From positions 1 through 64,000 of the forward strand of contig NZ_JABEQN010000021.1 in assembly GCF_014174165.1 (NCBI RefSeq): a stretch of 64,000 bases of DNA. Reading direction: 5' to 3'. Shown piece after piece: positions 8,077-16,754 of this stretch (position 1 is the first letter of the stretch; every line of letters begins with the position of its first letter). This DNA comes from Gluconacetobacter dulcium (GTDB taxonomy: Bacteria; Pseudomonadota; Alphaproteobacteria; Acetobacterales; Acetobacteraceae). The notes below the pieces were generated by a model that was not told where the DNA came from, made no database searches, and saw only the letters and a list, made by a program, of their open reading frames with translations. A program made the translations under genes and the position numbers.

Positions 8077-8913
8077 GTGGCCATGCGACTCTCTCCCCAT
8101 ATGACGGTGATGCAGAACGCGGCCCAGAAGGCCGCGCGGCGCCTGCTCCGTGACTTCAACGAGGTCGAGCAGCTTCAGGTCAGCATCAAGGGCCCCGGCG
8201 ATTTCGTCTCGCAGGCCGACCTGCGCGCCGAAGCCGCGATCCGCGAGGAACTGGAGCGCGCCCGCCCCGGCTACGCCTTCCTGATGGAAGAAAGCGGTGC
8301 CTCGGGCAGCGACAACTGGACGTGGCGCTGGATCGTCGATCCGCTGGACGGCACCACCAACTTCCTGCACGGCATCCCGCACTGGGCGATCTCGATCGCC
8401 CTGCAACGCCGCCTGCCCGACGGCACGATCGAACTGGCGGCGGCGCTGGTCTACAATCCCGCCGCCAACGAGACCTTCTGGGCCGAAAAGGGCGTGGGCG
8501 CATTCCTCAACGAGCGCCGCATCCGCGTCTCGGCCCGCCGTGACATGCACGAGGCCCTGTTCGCCACCGGCATTCCCTTCGCCAAGGTCCCGGCCCAGCG
8601 CCGCCTGCCCTTCGCCCGCACGCTGGGCGCGCTGATGCCGCAGGTCGCGGGCATCCGCCGCTTCGGCGCGGCGGCGCTCGATCTCGCCTGGGTAGCCGCC
8701 GGCCGGTACGAAGGCTTCTGGGAACTGGGCCTGAAACCGTGGGACTGCGCGGCCGGCCTGCTGCTGGTGCGCGAGGCCGGCGGCTACGCCACCGATCCCG
8801 ATGGCGCCGACCTCAACGACATGGGCGATTCGGTCAATGTCGTGGCCGGCAACGCCCAGTTGCATGGCAAACTGCGCGAACTGGTTGCCGAGAGCCTGAC
8901 GGCACGGCCCTGA
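8077..8913 (+). CDS. inositol monophosphatase family protein (SuhB/CysQ-like)
   Basis: A 278-residue Mg-dependent phosphatase of the inositol monophosphatase superfamily. The metal and phosphate motifs are MEESG near residue 70, WIVDPLDGTTNFLHG near 90 and WDCAAGLLLVREAGGY near 225. The motif WIVDPLDGTTNFLHG is closest to SuhB-type inositol-1-phosphatases rather than CysQ. In alphaproteobacteria such enzymes supply inositol or act on related sugar phosphates. The gene stands alone between the efp terminator and an envelope operon starting at 9006. Confidence 0.85.
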   Translation: MAMRLSPHMTVMQNAAQKAARRLLRDFNEVEQLQVSIKGPGDFVSQADLRAEAAIREELERARPGYAFLMEESGASGSDNWTWRWIVDPLDGTTNFLHGIPHWAISIALQRRLPDGTIELAAALVYNPAANETFWAEKGVGAFLNERRIRVSARRDMHEALFATGIPFAKVPAQRRLPFARTLGALMPQVAGIRRFGAAALDLAWVAAGRYEGFWELGLKPWDCAAGLLLVREAGGYATDPDGADLNDMGDSVNVVAGNAQLHGKLRELVAESLTARP

Positions 8914-9005
8914 ACCCCGCCGCTTCCGCGACGAGGCGCTTTCAAAGCCCTCGTCGCACTCCGCCTCTTCGGCCCGCGTGCGATCTGGTCTAGGCTGCCC
9001 CGACC

Positions 9006-9812
9006 ATGCCTGATATCCGCCCCGCACTCCCCTCGCGCTCCGGCCCGCACCGCCGGGCAGGCTCCCGTGCCACGCTCGCAACACTCGCGGCACTTGGCGG
9101 ACTGGCCTTCCCCTCGGCGCACGCGCAGGTCACGACCGACGACAGCGCGCTCTCCGCCCTGCCGGCAACCAAGGTATCCAGGCCCGCCCCGCACGCCCCG
9201 GCCACCAGACCCGCCGCTCCGTCGGCTCCGTCCGCCACCACACCTGCGCCGACCCGGCCCGCGCCGGCCCATGCCGCCCCGCCCCCGACCATACCCGCCG
9301 CCCCGCCACCGCCGCCGGTCATCCGGCCGCCCGTGGTCGATGTCCCGCTCCACCCGCCCGCACCGCCGCCGGAAGTCCCGGCGAAGCCCGACGCCCAGGG
9401 CAGCGTCACCGACCGACCCGGCGGCCTGCGCCTTATCTTCGCGGCCGGCAGTACCGACATGAACGCGGCGATGATCGACGGGGTGAAACGCTTCGCCGCC
9501 ACCCTGTTGCAGGCGCCCTACGCGCGGGCCGAAATCGACGCCACAGCCTCCGGCGCCGCCGACGACGTCTCCACCCCCCGGCGGCTGTCGCTGGCACGCG
9601 GCCTCGCGATCCGCTCGATCCTGATCCATGCCGGGGTCGCCACGACGCGGATCTACGTCCGCGCGATCGGCGTGCCCGCTCCCGCAACGGCAAAAGGATC
9701 AGACAGCCCGAACGAAACGTCCCCGGATCATGTTGACGTGACCCGGTCGGATATGGTCGCCTCTGCGCCACCGCCTTCCCCCGCCCCTTCGGAGCAGCGT
9801 TCCGCACCGTGA
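9006..9812 (+). CDS. exported proline-rich OmpA-like protein
   Basis: A 268-residue secreted protein. After a basic N-terminus and a signal segment ending AHAQ (about residue 41) comes a Pro/Ala-rich linker of about 85 residues, a plausible cell-wall-spanning stretch and a likely EF-P client. Residues 140-225 carry an OmpA-C-like fold (LRLIFAAGSTDMN, then RRLSLARGLAIRSILIHAG and IYVRAIG), the type that contacts peptidoglycan. The gene ends 4 bases inside the start of the MotA-like gene, so they are translationally coupled. Family membership is visible only in the C-terminal half. Confidence 0.75.
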   Translation: MPDIRPALPSRSGPHRRAGSRATLATLAALGGLAFPSAHAQVTTDDSALSALPATKVSRPAPHAPATRPAAPSAPSATTPAPTRPAPAHAAPPPTIPAAPPPPPVIRPPVVDVPLHPPAPPPEVPAKPDAQGSVTDRPGGLRLIFAAGSTDMNAAMIDGVKRFAATLLQAPYARAEIDATASGAADDVSTPRRLSLARGLAIRSILIHAGVATTRIYVRAIGVPAPATAKGSDSPNETSPDHVDVTRSDMVASAPPPSPAPSEQRSAP

Positions 9813-10894
9813 CCCAGCCGACAACCTATCTCCTGCGTATCGTCCTGTTCCTCACGGTCGTCGTGCTGGCAGCCGGCGCGCTCGGGCGCATGCTGTACAC
9901 CGCCTTCTTCAACAACCCGATCCTGGACGGGCTGATCCTGGGCATCCTCGCCCTGGGCATCGTCTGGAACATCCGCATGGTCCTGCGGCTGATCCCCGAG
10001 GTCCGCTGGGTGGAAACGCTGCGCCAGCCGCGCGCCGGCCTGGCCCAGCCCACCCCGCCGACCCTGCTGGCGCCGATGGCATCCATGCTGGCCACGCGCA
10101 ACCGTTCCGACCGCCTGGTCCTGTCCACCCCCGCGATGCAGTCGATGCTCGACAGCCTCTCCTCGCGCCTCGACGAGGGGCGGGAACTGTCGCGCTACAT
10201 GACCAACCTGCTGATCTTCCTCGGCCTGCTGGGCACGTTCTACGGCCTGCTGCTGACGATCTGGTCGATCGCCGACGTCATCACCAGCCTGTCGGTCGGC
10301 TCGGGCGACCTGAACGCGATGTTCGACCAGTTGAAGACCGGCCTGGCCAAGCCGCTGCACGGCATGGGCACCGCCTTCTCGGGCTCGATGTTCGGCTTGG
10401 CCAGCGCCCTGGTGCTGGGCTTCCTGGACCTGACGGCGGGACAGGCGCAGAACCGCTTCTTCAACGAGCTGGAAGAATGGCTGGCCGGCCTGACCCGCAT
10501 CGGTTCCGCCATCGGCACCGGCGATGGCGCCGATGCCGGCATTCCCGTCTACGTCCAGGCATTGCTGGAACAGACCGCCGAAAACCTGGAAAAACTGCAA
10601 GCCCTGATCGCGCGCGGCGAGGAAGGCCGGCACCAGCAGCAGGCCCTGCTGGTCAGCCTGAACGACCGGATCGGCGTCATGACCGAGACGATGCGCGCCA
10701 GCCACGTCCTGATGCAGCGCATGGCCGAGGATTCGGGCCAGCAGCAATTGCGCGGCATTGAAGCCCAGTTGACCCGCATCCTGTCGGACATGGAGCAGGG
10801 CCGCACCCAGATCGCCACCGACATCCGCGGCGACCTGCGCCTGCTCACGCGCACCATCGCGGCATCCGCCCCCGCCGGCGCGCGCGCGCCCTGA
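9809..10894 (+). CDS. MotA/TolQ/ExbB-like proton channel protein
   Basis: A 361-residue inner-membrane protein. Two N-terminal membrane segments (about 8-28 and 36-58) are followed by a cytoplasmic stretch, then two more (about 133-155, LLIFLGLLGTFYGLLLTIW, and 193-212, GSMFGLASALVLGFLD), the MotA/ExbB channel pair. The C-terminal 120 residues form a long cytoplasmic helix rich in Gln and Glu (coiled coil). It overlaps the upstream OmpA-like gene and is followed after 27 bases by a MotB-like gene. It therefore encodes the channel half of a proton-driven stator whose partner is the next gene. It is not a flagellar locus: no fli or flg genes are present. Confidence 0.85.
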   Translation: MTQPTTYLLRIVLFLTVVVLAAGALGRMLYTAFFNNPILDGLILGILALGIVWNIRMVLRLIPEVRWVETLRQPRAGLAQPTPPTLLAPMASMLATRNRSDRLVLSTPAMQSMLDSLSSRLDEGRELSRYMTNLLIFLGLLGTFYGLLLTIWSIADVITSLSVGSGDLNAMFDQLKTGLAKPLHGMGTAFSGSMFGLASALVLGFLDLTAGQAQNRFFNELEEWLAGLTRIGSAIGTGDGADAGIPVYVQALLEQTAENLEKLQALIARGEEGRHQQQALLVSLNDRIGVMTETMRASHVLMQRMAEDSGQQQLRGIEAQLTRILSDMEQGRTQIATDIRGDLRLLTRTIAASAPAGARAP

Positions 10895-10921
10895 TCGCCC
10901 CCGGCTTCGCGAGGTAACAGC

Positions 10922-11893
10922 ATGGCACGCCGCCGCCGCCAGACCCATTCCGGCCTGGACGCCTGGCCGGGATATGTGGACGCCCTGTCCACCCTGCTGA
11001 TGGTCGTCATCTTCGTTCTGCTGGTCTTCGTGCTGGGGCAGGCGTTCCTGTCCGTGGTGCTGGCCAAGCGCCAGCAGGCGATGGAGCAGTTGACGCAGCA
11101 GGTCAGCAAACTGAACGACATGCTGGCGCTGGAACAGAACCGCAGCCACACGCTCCAGCTCTCGGTCGCCTCGCTGCGTTCCGCGCACGACAAGGACGTG
11201 GCGATGGCCTCGTCGCTCACCGCCCAGGTGTCCCAACTGACCGCCGAGCGCGACACGCTCTCCCAGGCCAGCCAGCAGCAGGTCGCCGCCCTCAGCACGC
11301 AGCTCGACGAACTCCGCCGGCAACTCGGCGCGGCGATGATGGTGCTGGACATCTCCCAGCAGCAGATCCACGACCGCGACCACAAGATCGACGATCTGGG
11401 GCAGAAGCTGAACGTGGCCCTGGCCGACAAGGTCGAGCAGTTGCAGCGCTACCGGTCGGAATTCTTCGGCCGCCTGCGCGACATCCTGAAGAACCAGGAC
11501 GGCGTGCAGATCGTGGGCGACCGCTTCGTGTTCCAGAGCGAGGTGCTGTTCCCCCCCGGCAGCGCCGACCTGTCACCCAAGGGCGTGGCCGAGATCCGCA
11601 CCCTCGCCCGCACCTTCCGCCAGGTTTCCAGCCAGATCCCCACCTCCATCCCCTGGATAATGCGGGTGGACGGCCACGCCGACCGCCAGCCGATCCACAG
11701 CGCCTTCGCCAGCAACTGGGAGCTGTCGACAGCGCGCGCGATCACCGTGGTCAAGCTGCTGATCGCGGAAGGCATCAGCCCCCAGCATCTGGCCGCGACC
11801 GGCTTCGCCGATTTCCAGCCGCTGGACAATCACGATACCCAGGCAGCCTATGCCCGCAACCGGCGTATCGAGTTCCGCCTGACCGACCGCTAG
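10922..11893 (+). CDS. MotB-like peptidoglycan-binding stator protein
   Basis: A 323-residue partner of the MotA-like channel. A short cytoplasmic N-terminus precedes a single membrane segment (about 20-47) containing the expected proton-carrying Asp in GYVDALSTLLMVVIF. Then comes a periplasmic coiled coil (about 55-175, many Gln and Leu heptads) and an OmpA/MotB peptidoglycan-binding domain (about 205-320) with DGHADRQP and ARNRRIEFRL. The stop codon TAG overlaps the GTG start of the following flippase gene, so the stator and the polysaccharide export gene are linked in one operon. Confidence 0.87.
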   Translation: MARRRRQTHSGLDAWPGYVDALSTLLMVVIFVLLVFVLGQAFLSVVLAKRQQAMEQLTQQVSKLNDMLALEQNRSHTLQLSVASLRSAHDKDVAMASSLTAQVSQLTAERDTLSQASQQQVAALSTQLDELRRQLGAAMMVLDISQQQIHDRDHKIDDLGQKLNVALADKVEQLQRYRSEFFGRLRDILKNQDGVQIVGDRFVFQSEVLFPPGSADLSPKGVAEIRTLARTFRQVSSQIPTSIPWIMRVDGHADRQPIHSAFASNWELSTARAITVVKLLIAEGISPQHLAATGFADFQPLDNHDTQAAYARNRRIEFRLTDR

Positions 11894-13188
11894 TGTCCGC
11901 CGCCGCACCGGGGCAGATCGCCCGGATTTTCCGCAACACCGGCTACCTGCTGGGCGGCAAGGGGATGGCCGGCGTGCTCGGCTTCCTCACCACCGCGCTG
12001 GTCGTGCGCGCGCTGGGGCTGGAGCAATATGGCGCGCTGCTGCTGATCCATTCCTGCGCCTCGTCCTTCTCGGTCGCCACGCGCTTCCAGTCCTGGCAGC
12101 CGCTGCTGCATTTCGGCAATGCGCTGTTCGCCCGTGGCGAACAGACGCGCTTTCAGACCCTGCTGCGCCACTGCATCATGCTGGACGCCCTCGGCGCCAC
12201 GGCCGGCACCATCCTGGCCCTGATCGGGGTCGCCACCTTCGGCCATATCTTCGGCTGGTCGCCCGCCACCCAGGGGCCAGCGCTCATCTACATGACCTCG
12301 GTCCTGTTCATGAACACCTGCTGGGCGCTCGGCATCCTGCGGTTGACCAACCGCTTCCGGCAATCCGCCCTGGCCGACCTGGCGCTCAACACGACCCGCC
12401 TGGTCGGCACGGTGCTGGGCCTGGGCCTGCACTGGCACCTGGGCGGCTTCATGGTCGTCTGGTACCTGGGCGTCGTCATGTCGTTCACGGCCAATTGCGG
12501 CACCGCCTGGGCGGCCGTCCGGCACACAGCCAGCCTGCGCGGCTTCCGGCTGTTCGGCCCGGCCTGGCGGACGGATTTCCACGGCATTTGGCGCCTGACA
12601 CTCTCCACCAGCGGCAACCAGGCCCTCTCGGCCCTCACCTCGCGCGTCACCGTGCTGATCGTCGGGGCGGCGACCAATCCCGCCGCCGCCGCCATCTACA
12701 GCGTCACCTGGCATGTCTGCGACGCCCTGGCCCAGCCGGCGCAACTGCTCACCCCGGCTCTCTATCCCGAACTGATCCACCTGCGCGACCAGGGCGACCG
12801 CGCGGGCATGCGCCGCGTCATGTTCCGCATCTTCCAGGCGCTGGGCCTGTTTTCCGTCCTGGCGCTGGTGGTGGCGGCGACGATCGGCCCGTGGATATTC
12901 CACACCCTGCTGGCCGTCAGGACGAACGACCTGGCCTTGCTGATGGTCCTGACCACGGCCGCGATCCTCGATCTGTGGGATGTGCCGCTGGAACCGTTCC
13001 TGGTCTCGCTGGGCTATGCCCACCGCCTGTTCATCGGCCGCATCGCCGTCACCACGCTCTGCCTGCCGGTACTCTATGGCCTGGCGCGCCTGTGGGGCGT
13101 GAACGGAGCGGGCATCGCGACCCTGCTGGCCGAGGCCCTGATCCTGTCCACGCGCGTCATCCCCTTCCTCCGCCTGCGCCGCCCGTAA
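11893..13188 (+). CDS. polysaccharide/oligosaccharide flippase (Wzx-like)
   Basis: A 431-residue multi-pass membrane protein of the MOP/polysaccharide transporter superfamily with roughly 12 predicted membrane helices. The N-terminus (FRNTGYLLGGKGMAGVLGF, then LTTALVVRALGLEQYG) is the standard Wzx start. It begins with GTG overlapping the TAG of the MotB-like gene. Such proteins flip lipid-linked sugars across the inner membrane. Converging glycosyltransferases at 14303 and 15626 fit an exopolysaccharide or LPS-related pathway. The transported substrate cannot be told from sequence. Confidence 0.85.
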   Translation: MSAAAPGQIARIFRNTGYLLGGKGMAGVLGFLTTALVVRALGLEQYGALLLIHSCASSFSVATRFQSWQPLLHFGNALFARGEQTRFQTLLRHCIMLDALGATAGTILALIGVATFGHIFGWSPATQGPALIYMTSVLFMNTCWALGILRLTNRFRQSALADLALNTTRLVGTVLGLGLHWHLGGFMVVWYLGVVMSFTANCGTAWAAVRHTASLRGFRLFGPAWRTDFHGIWRLTLSTSGNQALSALTSRVTVLIVGAATNPAAAAIYSVTWHVCDALAQPAQLLTPALYPELIHLRDQGDRAGMRRVMFRIFQALGLFSVLALVVAATIGPWIFHTLLAVRTNDLALLMVLTTAAILDLWDVPLEPFLVSLGYAHRLFIGRIAVTTLCLPVLYGLARLWGVNGAGIATLLAEALILSTRVIPFLRLRRP

Positions 13189-13254
13189 GCACCGAAGCGC
13201 AGGAAACGCGAGCCGGATCGCCACCGGCCCGCATCGACGGTCAGGCTTCCGCGC

Positions 13255-14253
13255 TCAGGCTTCGGCGGGCAGGGGCATCGGGTCGGTCGGATGCTGGGCA
13301 CCGCGATAGCGGTCGAACATGCTCATCTGATGCACACAGCTCAGCGTGCAGGTCGGGCTGCACGATTTCTCGGTATGATATTCCCGCTTCAGGTCCGCGG
13401 GGCCATATTCCAGCAGCGGGATGGCCGGATAGCCGCGCTGCTGCGAACACCAATGCACCCGTCCATCCTCGGTCACATAGAGGTAGCGGGCGCCGGCACG
13501 GCATTTCCAGTCGTTCGGCTTGCCGTGCATCAGGTTCTTCTGGAACAGCCGGTAATTCAGCGTATGGACCAGCGAGGGCGAAATCTCGGTCACCCGGCGA
13601 TAGGCCTGCATCTGCGCGTCGCTCAATGCCTTGAGCCCACCCTGATGGTCATGCAGCACCCCGACCGAGTGCTGCAATCCATAGCGCGCCGCCGTCTCGG
13701 CGATCGTCACCACGTCCTGCGTCCGCTCGCCGGTCACGCCCAGCACCGAATTCACATTGACCTTGAACTGCGCATGTTTCGACAGCAGCGCCAGCCGGCC
13801 TTCGACCGAGGACAGGCTTTTCATCGAAATGTCATCGGGGGTGATGTTGTCGATACTGACCTGCATCCCCTGAAGCCCCGCCGCATTCAGCCGGTCGATC
13901 CAGGCCCGCGAGAGGCGGAAGCCATTGGTGATGGTGGTCACGATCATGCCGTGATCGCGAGCCAGGCGCACGATCCGGTCCAGGTCGGGATGCAGCAGCG
14001 GCTCACCGCCGGTAAAGGTGATCGAGGCGGTCCCCAGCTTCGCCAGATGATCGACTCGTGCCTTGAGGTCCGCGAACGGCACCGGAGCGGAGAAATCGTC
14101 ATATTCGTTGCAATAGCCGCAGGCCAGGTTGCACCGCCGCGTCACCACCACCTGCGCCAGCAGCGGCGTATAGCGCGTGGCGATCGCCTTGGCCGCGAAC
14201 CGCACGCCCGCACCCAGGTTGCTGAGGCGGCGGCCCAGAGGAATATCGTTCAT
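13255..14253 (-). CDS. radical SAM protein with C-terminal auxiliary-cluster cysteines
   Basis: A 332-residue radical SAM enzyme. The core cluster motif is CNLACGYCNEYDD near residue 42, followed by SITFTGGEPLLHPDLD and an INGF/TNGFRL strand. The C-terminus holds five more cysteines: CRAGARYLYV, HWCSQQRG, and CSPTCTLSCVHQ. This SPASM/Twitch-like arrangement usually binds an auxiliary [4Fe-4S] cluster. The start at 14253 (MNDIPLGRR) is preceded by AGGG. The gene follows a glycosyltransferase on the same strand with a 49-base gap. No precursor peptide is visible, so the substrate may be a sugar or lipid rather than a peptide. Confidence 0.85.
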   Translation of the reverse strand: MNDIPLGRRLSNLGAGVRFAAKAIATRYTPLLAQVVVTRRCNLACGYCNEYDDFSAPVPFADLKARVDHLAKLGTASITFTGGEPLLHPDLDRIVRLARDHGMIVTTITNGFRLSRAWIDRLNAAGLQGMQVSIDNITPDDISMKSLSSVEGRLALLSKHAQFKVNVNSVLGVTGERTQDVVTIAETAARYGLQHSVGVLHDHQGGLKALSDAQMQAYRRVTEISPSLVHTLNYRLFQKNLMHGKPNDWKCRAGARYLYVTEDGRVHWCSQQRGYPAIPLLEYGPADLKREYHTEKSCSPTCTLSCVHQMSMFDRYRGAQHPTDPMPLPAEA

Positions 14254-14302
14254 CGTTACCCTATCGTCCAGGAAACCGGCGCGAACCGGAAAAGGGGGCG
14301 CA

Positions 14303-15490
14303 TCATAGGAACGGCCCGGCCCGCGCGATAGTCCGGGCGGAAGAGGAATCCGCGCCCCCATGGGCCTGGACCAGCTCGTCATACCAGCATTCCAGAATTT
14401 CCGTCTGCCGCCGCAGGTCGAATCGCTCGGCGACAAAGGCCCGTCCAGCCCGCCCCATCGCCCCGCGCATCGCCGGATCGGCCGCCAGCGCGGCCATGGC
14501 GGCGGCCAGCGCCTCGACATCGCGGGGCGGCACGATCAGGCCGCTCCGTCCCTCGGCCACCCCCTCGGGAATCCCCCCCACCCGCGTGGCAACGACCGGC
14601 ACGCCGCAGACCGCCGCCTCCAGCATCACCATCCCCAGCCCCTCGACGCGCCCGCTGGCCGTCAGCACGCTGGGCAGCACCAGCATCATCGCCCGCCGCA
14701 TCCATTCCATGACCACCGCATGCGGTTGCGCGCCCAGAAACAGCACCCGTTCCGCCACCCCCAGCGCACCGGCCAGCGCCTCCAGCCGCCCGCGCAACGG
14801 CCCCTCCCCGATAATGGCCAGGCGCAGGTCCCGATGCGCCGCGGCCAGCCGGGCAAAGGCCCGCAGCAGATATTCGGTGCCCTTCAATTCGACCAGCCGC
14901 GCGACATGCAGGATCACCGGCGTCTCTTCCGCCGGCTCGCGCGGCTGGTAGGCCGCACAATCCACACCGATGTAATGGACATGCGTCCGCTCCGCCGGAA
15001 AGCCGCGCGCCACCGCCTGGTCGCGCAGAAAGCCGGAATTGCACAGGAACAACTGCCCCTGCCGCGCCAGCGCGCGCCGATGCAGCGGATAATTCACCCA
15101 GGCGGGCGAGCGCAGGAAATACCGGTCGGACAGCGTCACGTCGAAACCATGGAACGTCGTCACCAGCGGCACACCCAGCCGCCGCGCCAGCAGCAGGGCA
15201 TACACACCATCGATCCCGAAATGGGCATGGACCAGCGCGGGACGCCGCCCCGCCAGCAGACGCAGATACGGCGCGGGATCGCGCGTCAGCATCTGCGCCA
15301 GCATGCGTGGCCACGCGCCATGCCGCCAGAGGTCGCGCAGCAGCAGCGCACGCGCCCCATCCGGCCCCTGCCCAAAACGCATGCGTCCTACATAGAGCGG
15401 CGCATACCGAAGCAGGGCCTGCGCCTGCTGGACGATGAAAATCTCGGAAAGCCGGAACTGGTTCTGGCGAAAGATGACAATTTCACGCAA
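14303..15490 (-). CDS. glycosyltransferase family 4 (GT-B)
   Basis: A 395-residue cytoplasmic or membrane-associated GT-B glycosyltransferase. The N-terminal acceptor domain includes ALVHAHFGIDGVYALLLA and TTFHGFDVTL. The donor domain includes VILHVARLVELKGTEYLL and the sugar-nucleotide signature EGLGMVMLEAAVCGVP. It uses an activated sugar to extend a lipid- or polymer-linked glycan. It heads a minus-strand pair with the radical SAM gene and converges on the flippase gene, all consistent with one surface polysaccharide locus. Confidence 0.88.
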   Translation of the reverse strand: MREIVIFRQNQFRLSEIFIVQQAQALLRYAPLYVGRMRFGQGPDGARALLLRDLWRHGAWPRMLAQMLTRDPAPYLRLLAGRRPALVHAHFGIDGVYALLLARRLGVPLVTTFHGFDVTLSDRYFLRSPAWVNYPLHRRALARQGQLFLCNSGFLRDQAVARGFPAERTHVHYIGVDCAAYQPREPAEETPVILHVARLVELKGTEYLLRAFARLAAAHRDLRLAIIGEGPLRGRLEALAGALGVAERVLFLGAQPHAVVMEWMRRAMMLVLPSVLTASGRVEGLGMVMLEAAVCGVPVVATRVGGIPEGVAEGRSGLIVPPRDVEALAAAMAALAADPAMRGAMGRAGRAFVAERFDLRRQTEILECWYDELVQAHGGADSSSARTIARAGPFL

Positions 15491-15625
15491 TAGGACGTTC
15501 TCTCGATCGCCAATGGTCTACTTAAGACGGGCGGCACTCTACAGTCGGACAGCAACAAAGCAAAAGAGCGCGCATTTCACGATGAAGCCGACAGTTCAAA
15601 CCCGCGCGACGGAAAGCCGACTGCC

Positions 15626-16606
15626 ATGACCATTCCCGCCCGCGTCCATTTCTGCTGGGTCGGCCCCCGCCTGCCCTGGGCCTATGTCTTCGCCATCCTC
15701 TCGGCCGCCGCGACGGGCGACATGGACGCGGTCATCCTGCATCACACCGATGCGCTCGCGGACGGCCCGCAGAAGCGCACACTGGAAAGCACCCCCGGCG
15801 TCATCCTGTCCCGAATCGACCCGCAGCGCGACCTGGCGGCTGTAGAACAGGCCGCCGACCTGCCACCGGGCAGCCTTGTCGCGCTGTATGAAGGCGTCCG
15901 CACGCCGGTCCAACGCGCGGATATCCTGCGCACCGCGATCTTGTATCGCGACGGCGGCATCTATCTGGACATGGACACCCTCACCACGGCCTCGCTGCGC
16001 CCGCTGCTGGAATCCGGCCCGTTCGTCGGGGCCGAGCGCATCGTATGGCCGCCGCATGTCCGAAACACACGGTCGCCCCTGCTGAAGGCACGGCATATCG
16101 GCCTGTCGCTGATGCGCCGCGTGTTCCGCGCGCTGCCCGGCGGCTGGAAAGGGTTCCGCCGGGTCGAACATCTCTACCCGCTCGGGCTGAACAACGCGGT
16201 GCTGGGGTCTCCGCCCGGCACGCCGTGGCTGCGCGCCTGCCTCCGCGCCATGCTGGCCCTGTCACCCGAAGCACGGCTGCGGCCCTACGCGCTCGGTCCC
16301 CACCTGCTCCAGAGCGTCGTGGAGCAAGGGGGCGCGGAAGACCTGACGATCCATGACCCGTCCGTGTTCTACCCGGTACCGCCCGAGATTTCGGAACATC
16401 TCTTCCGGACCAGCCGACAGGCGCGGGCGGCGGATATCCTGCTGCCCGGCACGCGCGTGGTGCACTGGTATGCGTCGGTCCGCACACGCTCGCGGGTGGG
16501 ACAGATCACGCCGGCCTATGTCAGGGCTCACCGCAACAGCGAATATTACAGTGCTCTGGTCTACGCCACGGTCCCCGACCTGCCCGCCGACAGCGCTCCG
16601 GACTAA
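15626..16606 (+). CDS. glycosyltransferase of the OCH1-like (GT32) family
   Basis: A 326-residue glycosyltransferase with the DXD-type sugar-binding motif in DGGIYLDMDTLTT near residue 115, preceded by RADILRTAILYRDGG, the signature of the Gly_transf_sug (GT32) family. The N-terminus IPARVHFCWVGPRLP matches the IPxxIHxxW start of these enzymes. It is divergent from the GT4 gene, with about 135 bases between them that should contain both promoters. The role is probably capping or branching of the same surface glycan. Donor and acceptor are unknown. Confidence 0.85.
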   Translation: MTIPARVHFCWVGPRLPWAYVFAILSAAATGDMDAVILHHTDALADGPQKRTLESTPGVILSRIDPQRDLAAVEQAADLPPGSLVALYEGVRTPVQRADILRTAILYRDGGIYLDMDTLTTASLRPLLESGPFVGAERIVWPPHVRNTRSPLLKARHIGLSLMRRVFRALPGGWKGFRRVEHLYPLGLNNAVLGSPPGTPWLRACLRAMLALSPEARLRPYALGPHLLQSVVEQGGAEDLTIHDPSVFYPVPPEISEHLFRTSRQARAADILLPGTRVVHWYASVRTRSRVGQITPAYVRAHRNSEYYSALVYATVPDLPADSAPD

Positions 16607-16754
16607 GCGCCGCGCTCGACAGCCTCTTCACCATTGACGGCAAACCCGGCAATCTCCAGAAACGGGCAATCGCCTGGGGGGAGACGGTTTCACGACCACC
16701 GATCCCGGAGCGAGGCCCAGATACGCATCTGCACCAAGCGGGGGAAACATAATC

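Noticed and set aside
9809-11893. MotA-like plus MotB-like pair considered as ZorA/ZorB of a Zorya anti-phage system.
   Set aside because: No ZorC, ZorD or ZorE gene is adjacent. The neighbours are an OmpA-like protein and a polysaccharide flippase, and the sequences fit a general stator family.
9728-13224. Long minus-strand frames opposite the stator and flippase genes.
   Set aside because: Gln/Gly/Arg-rich shadow translations of high-GC coding DNA, with no known domain.
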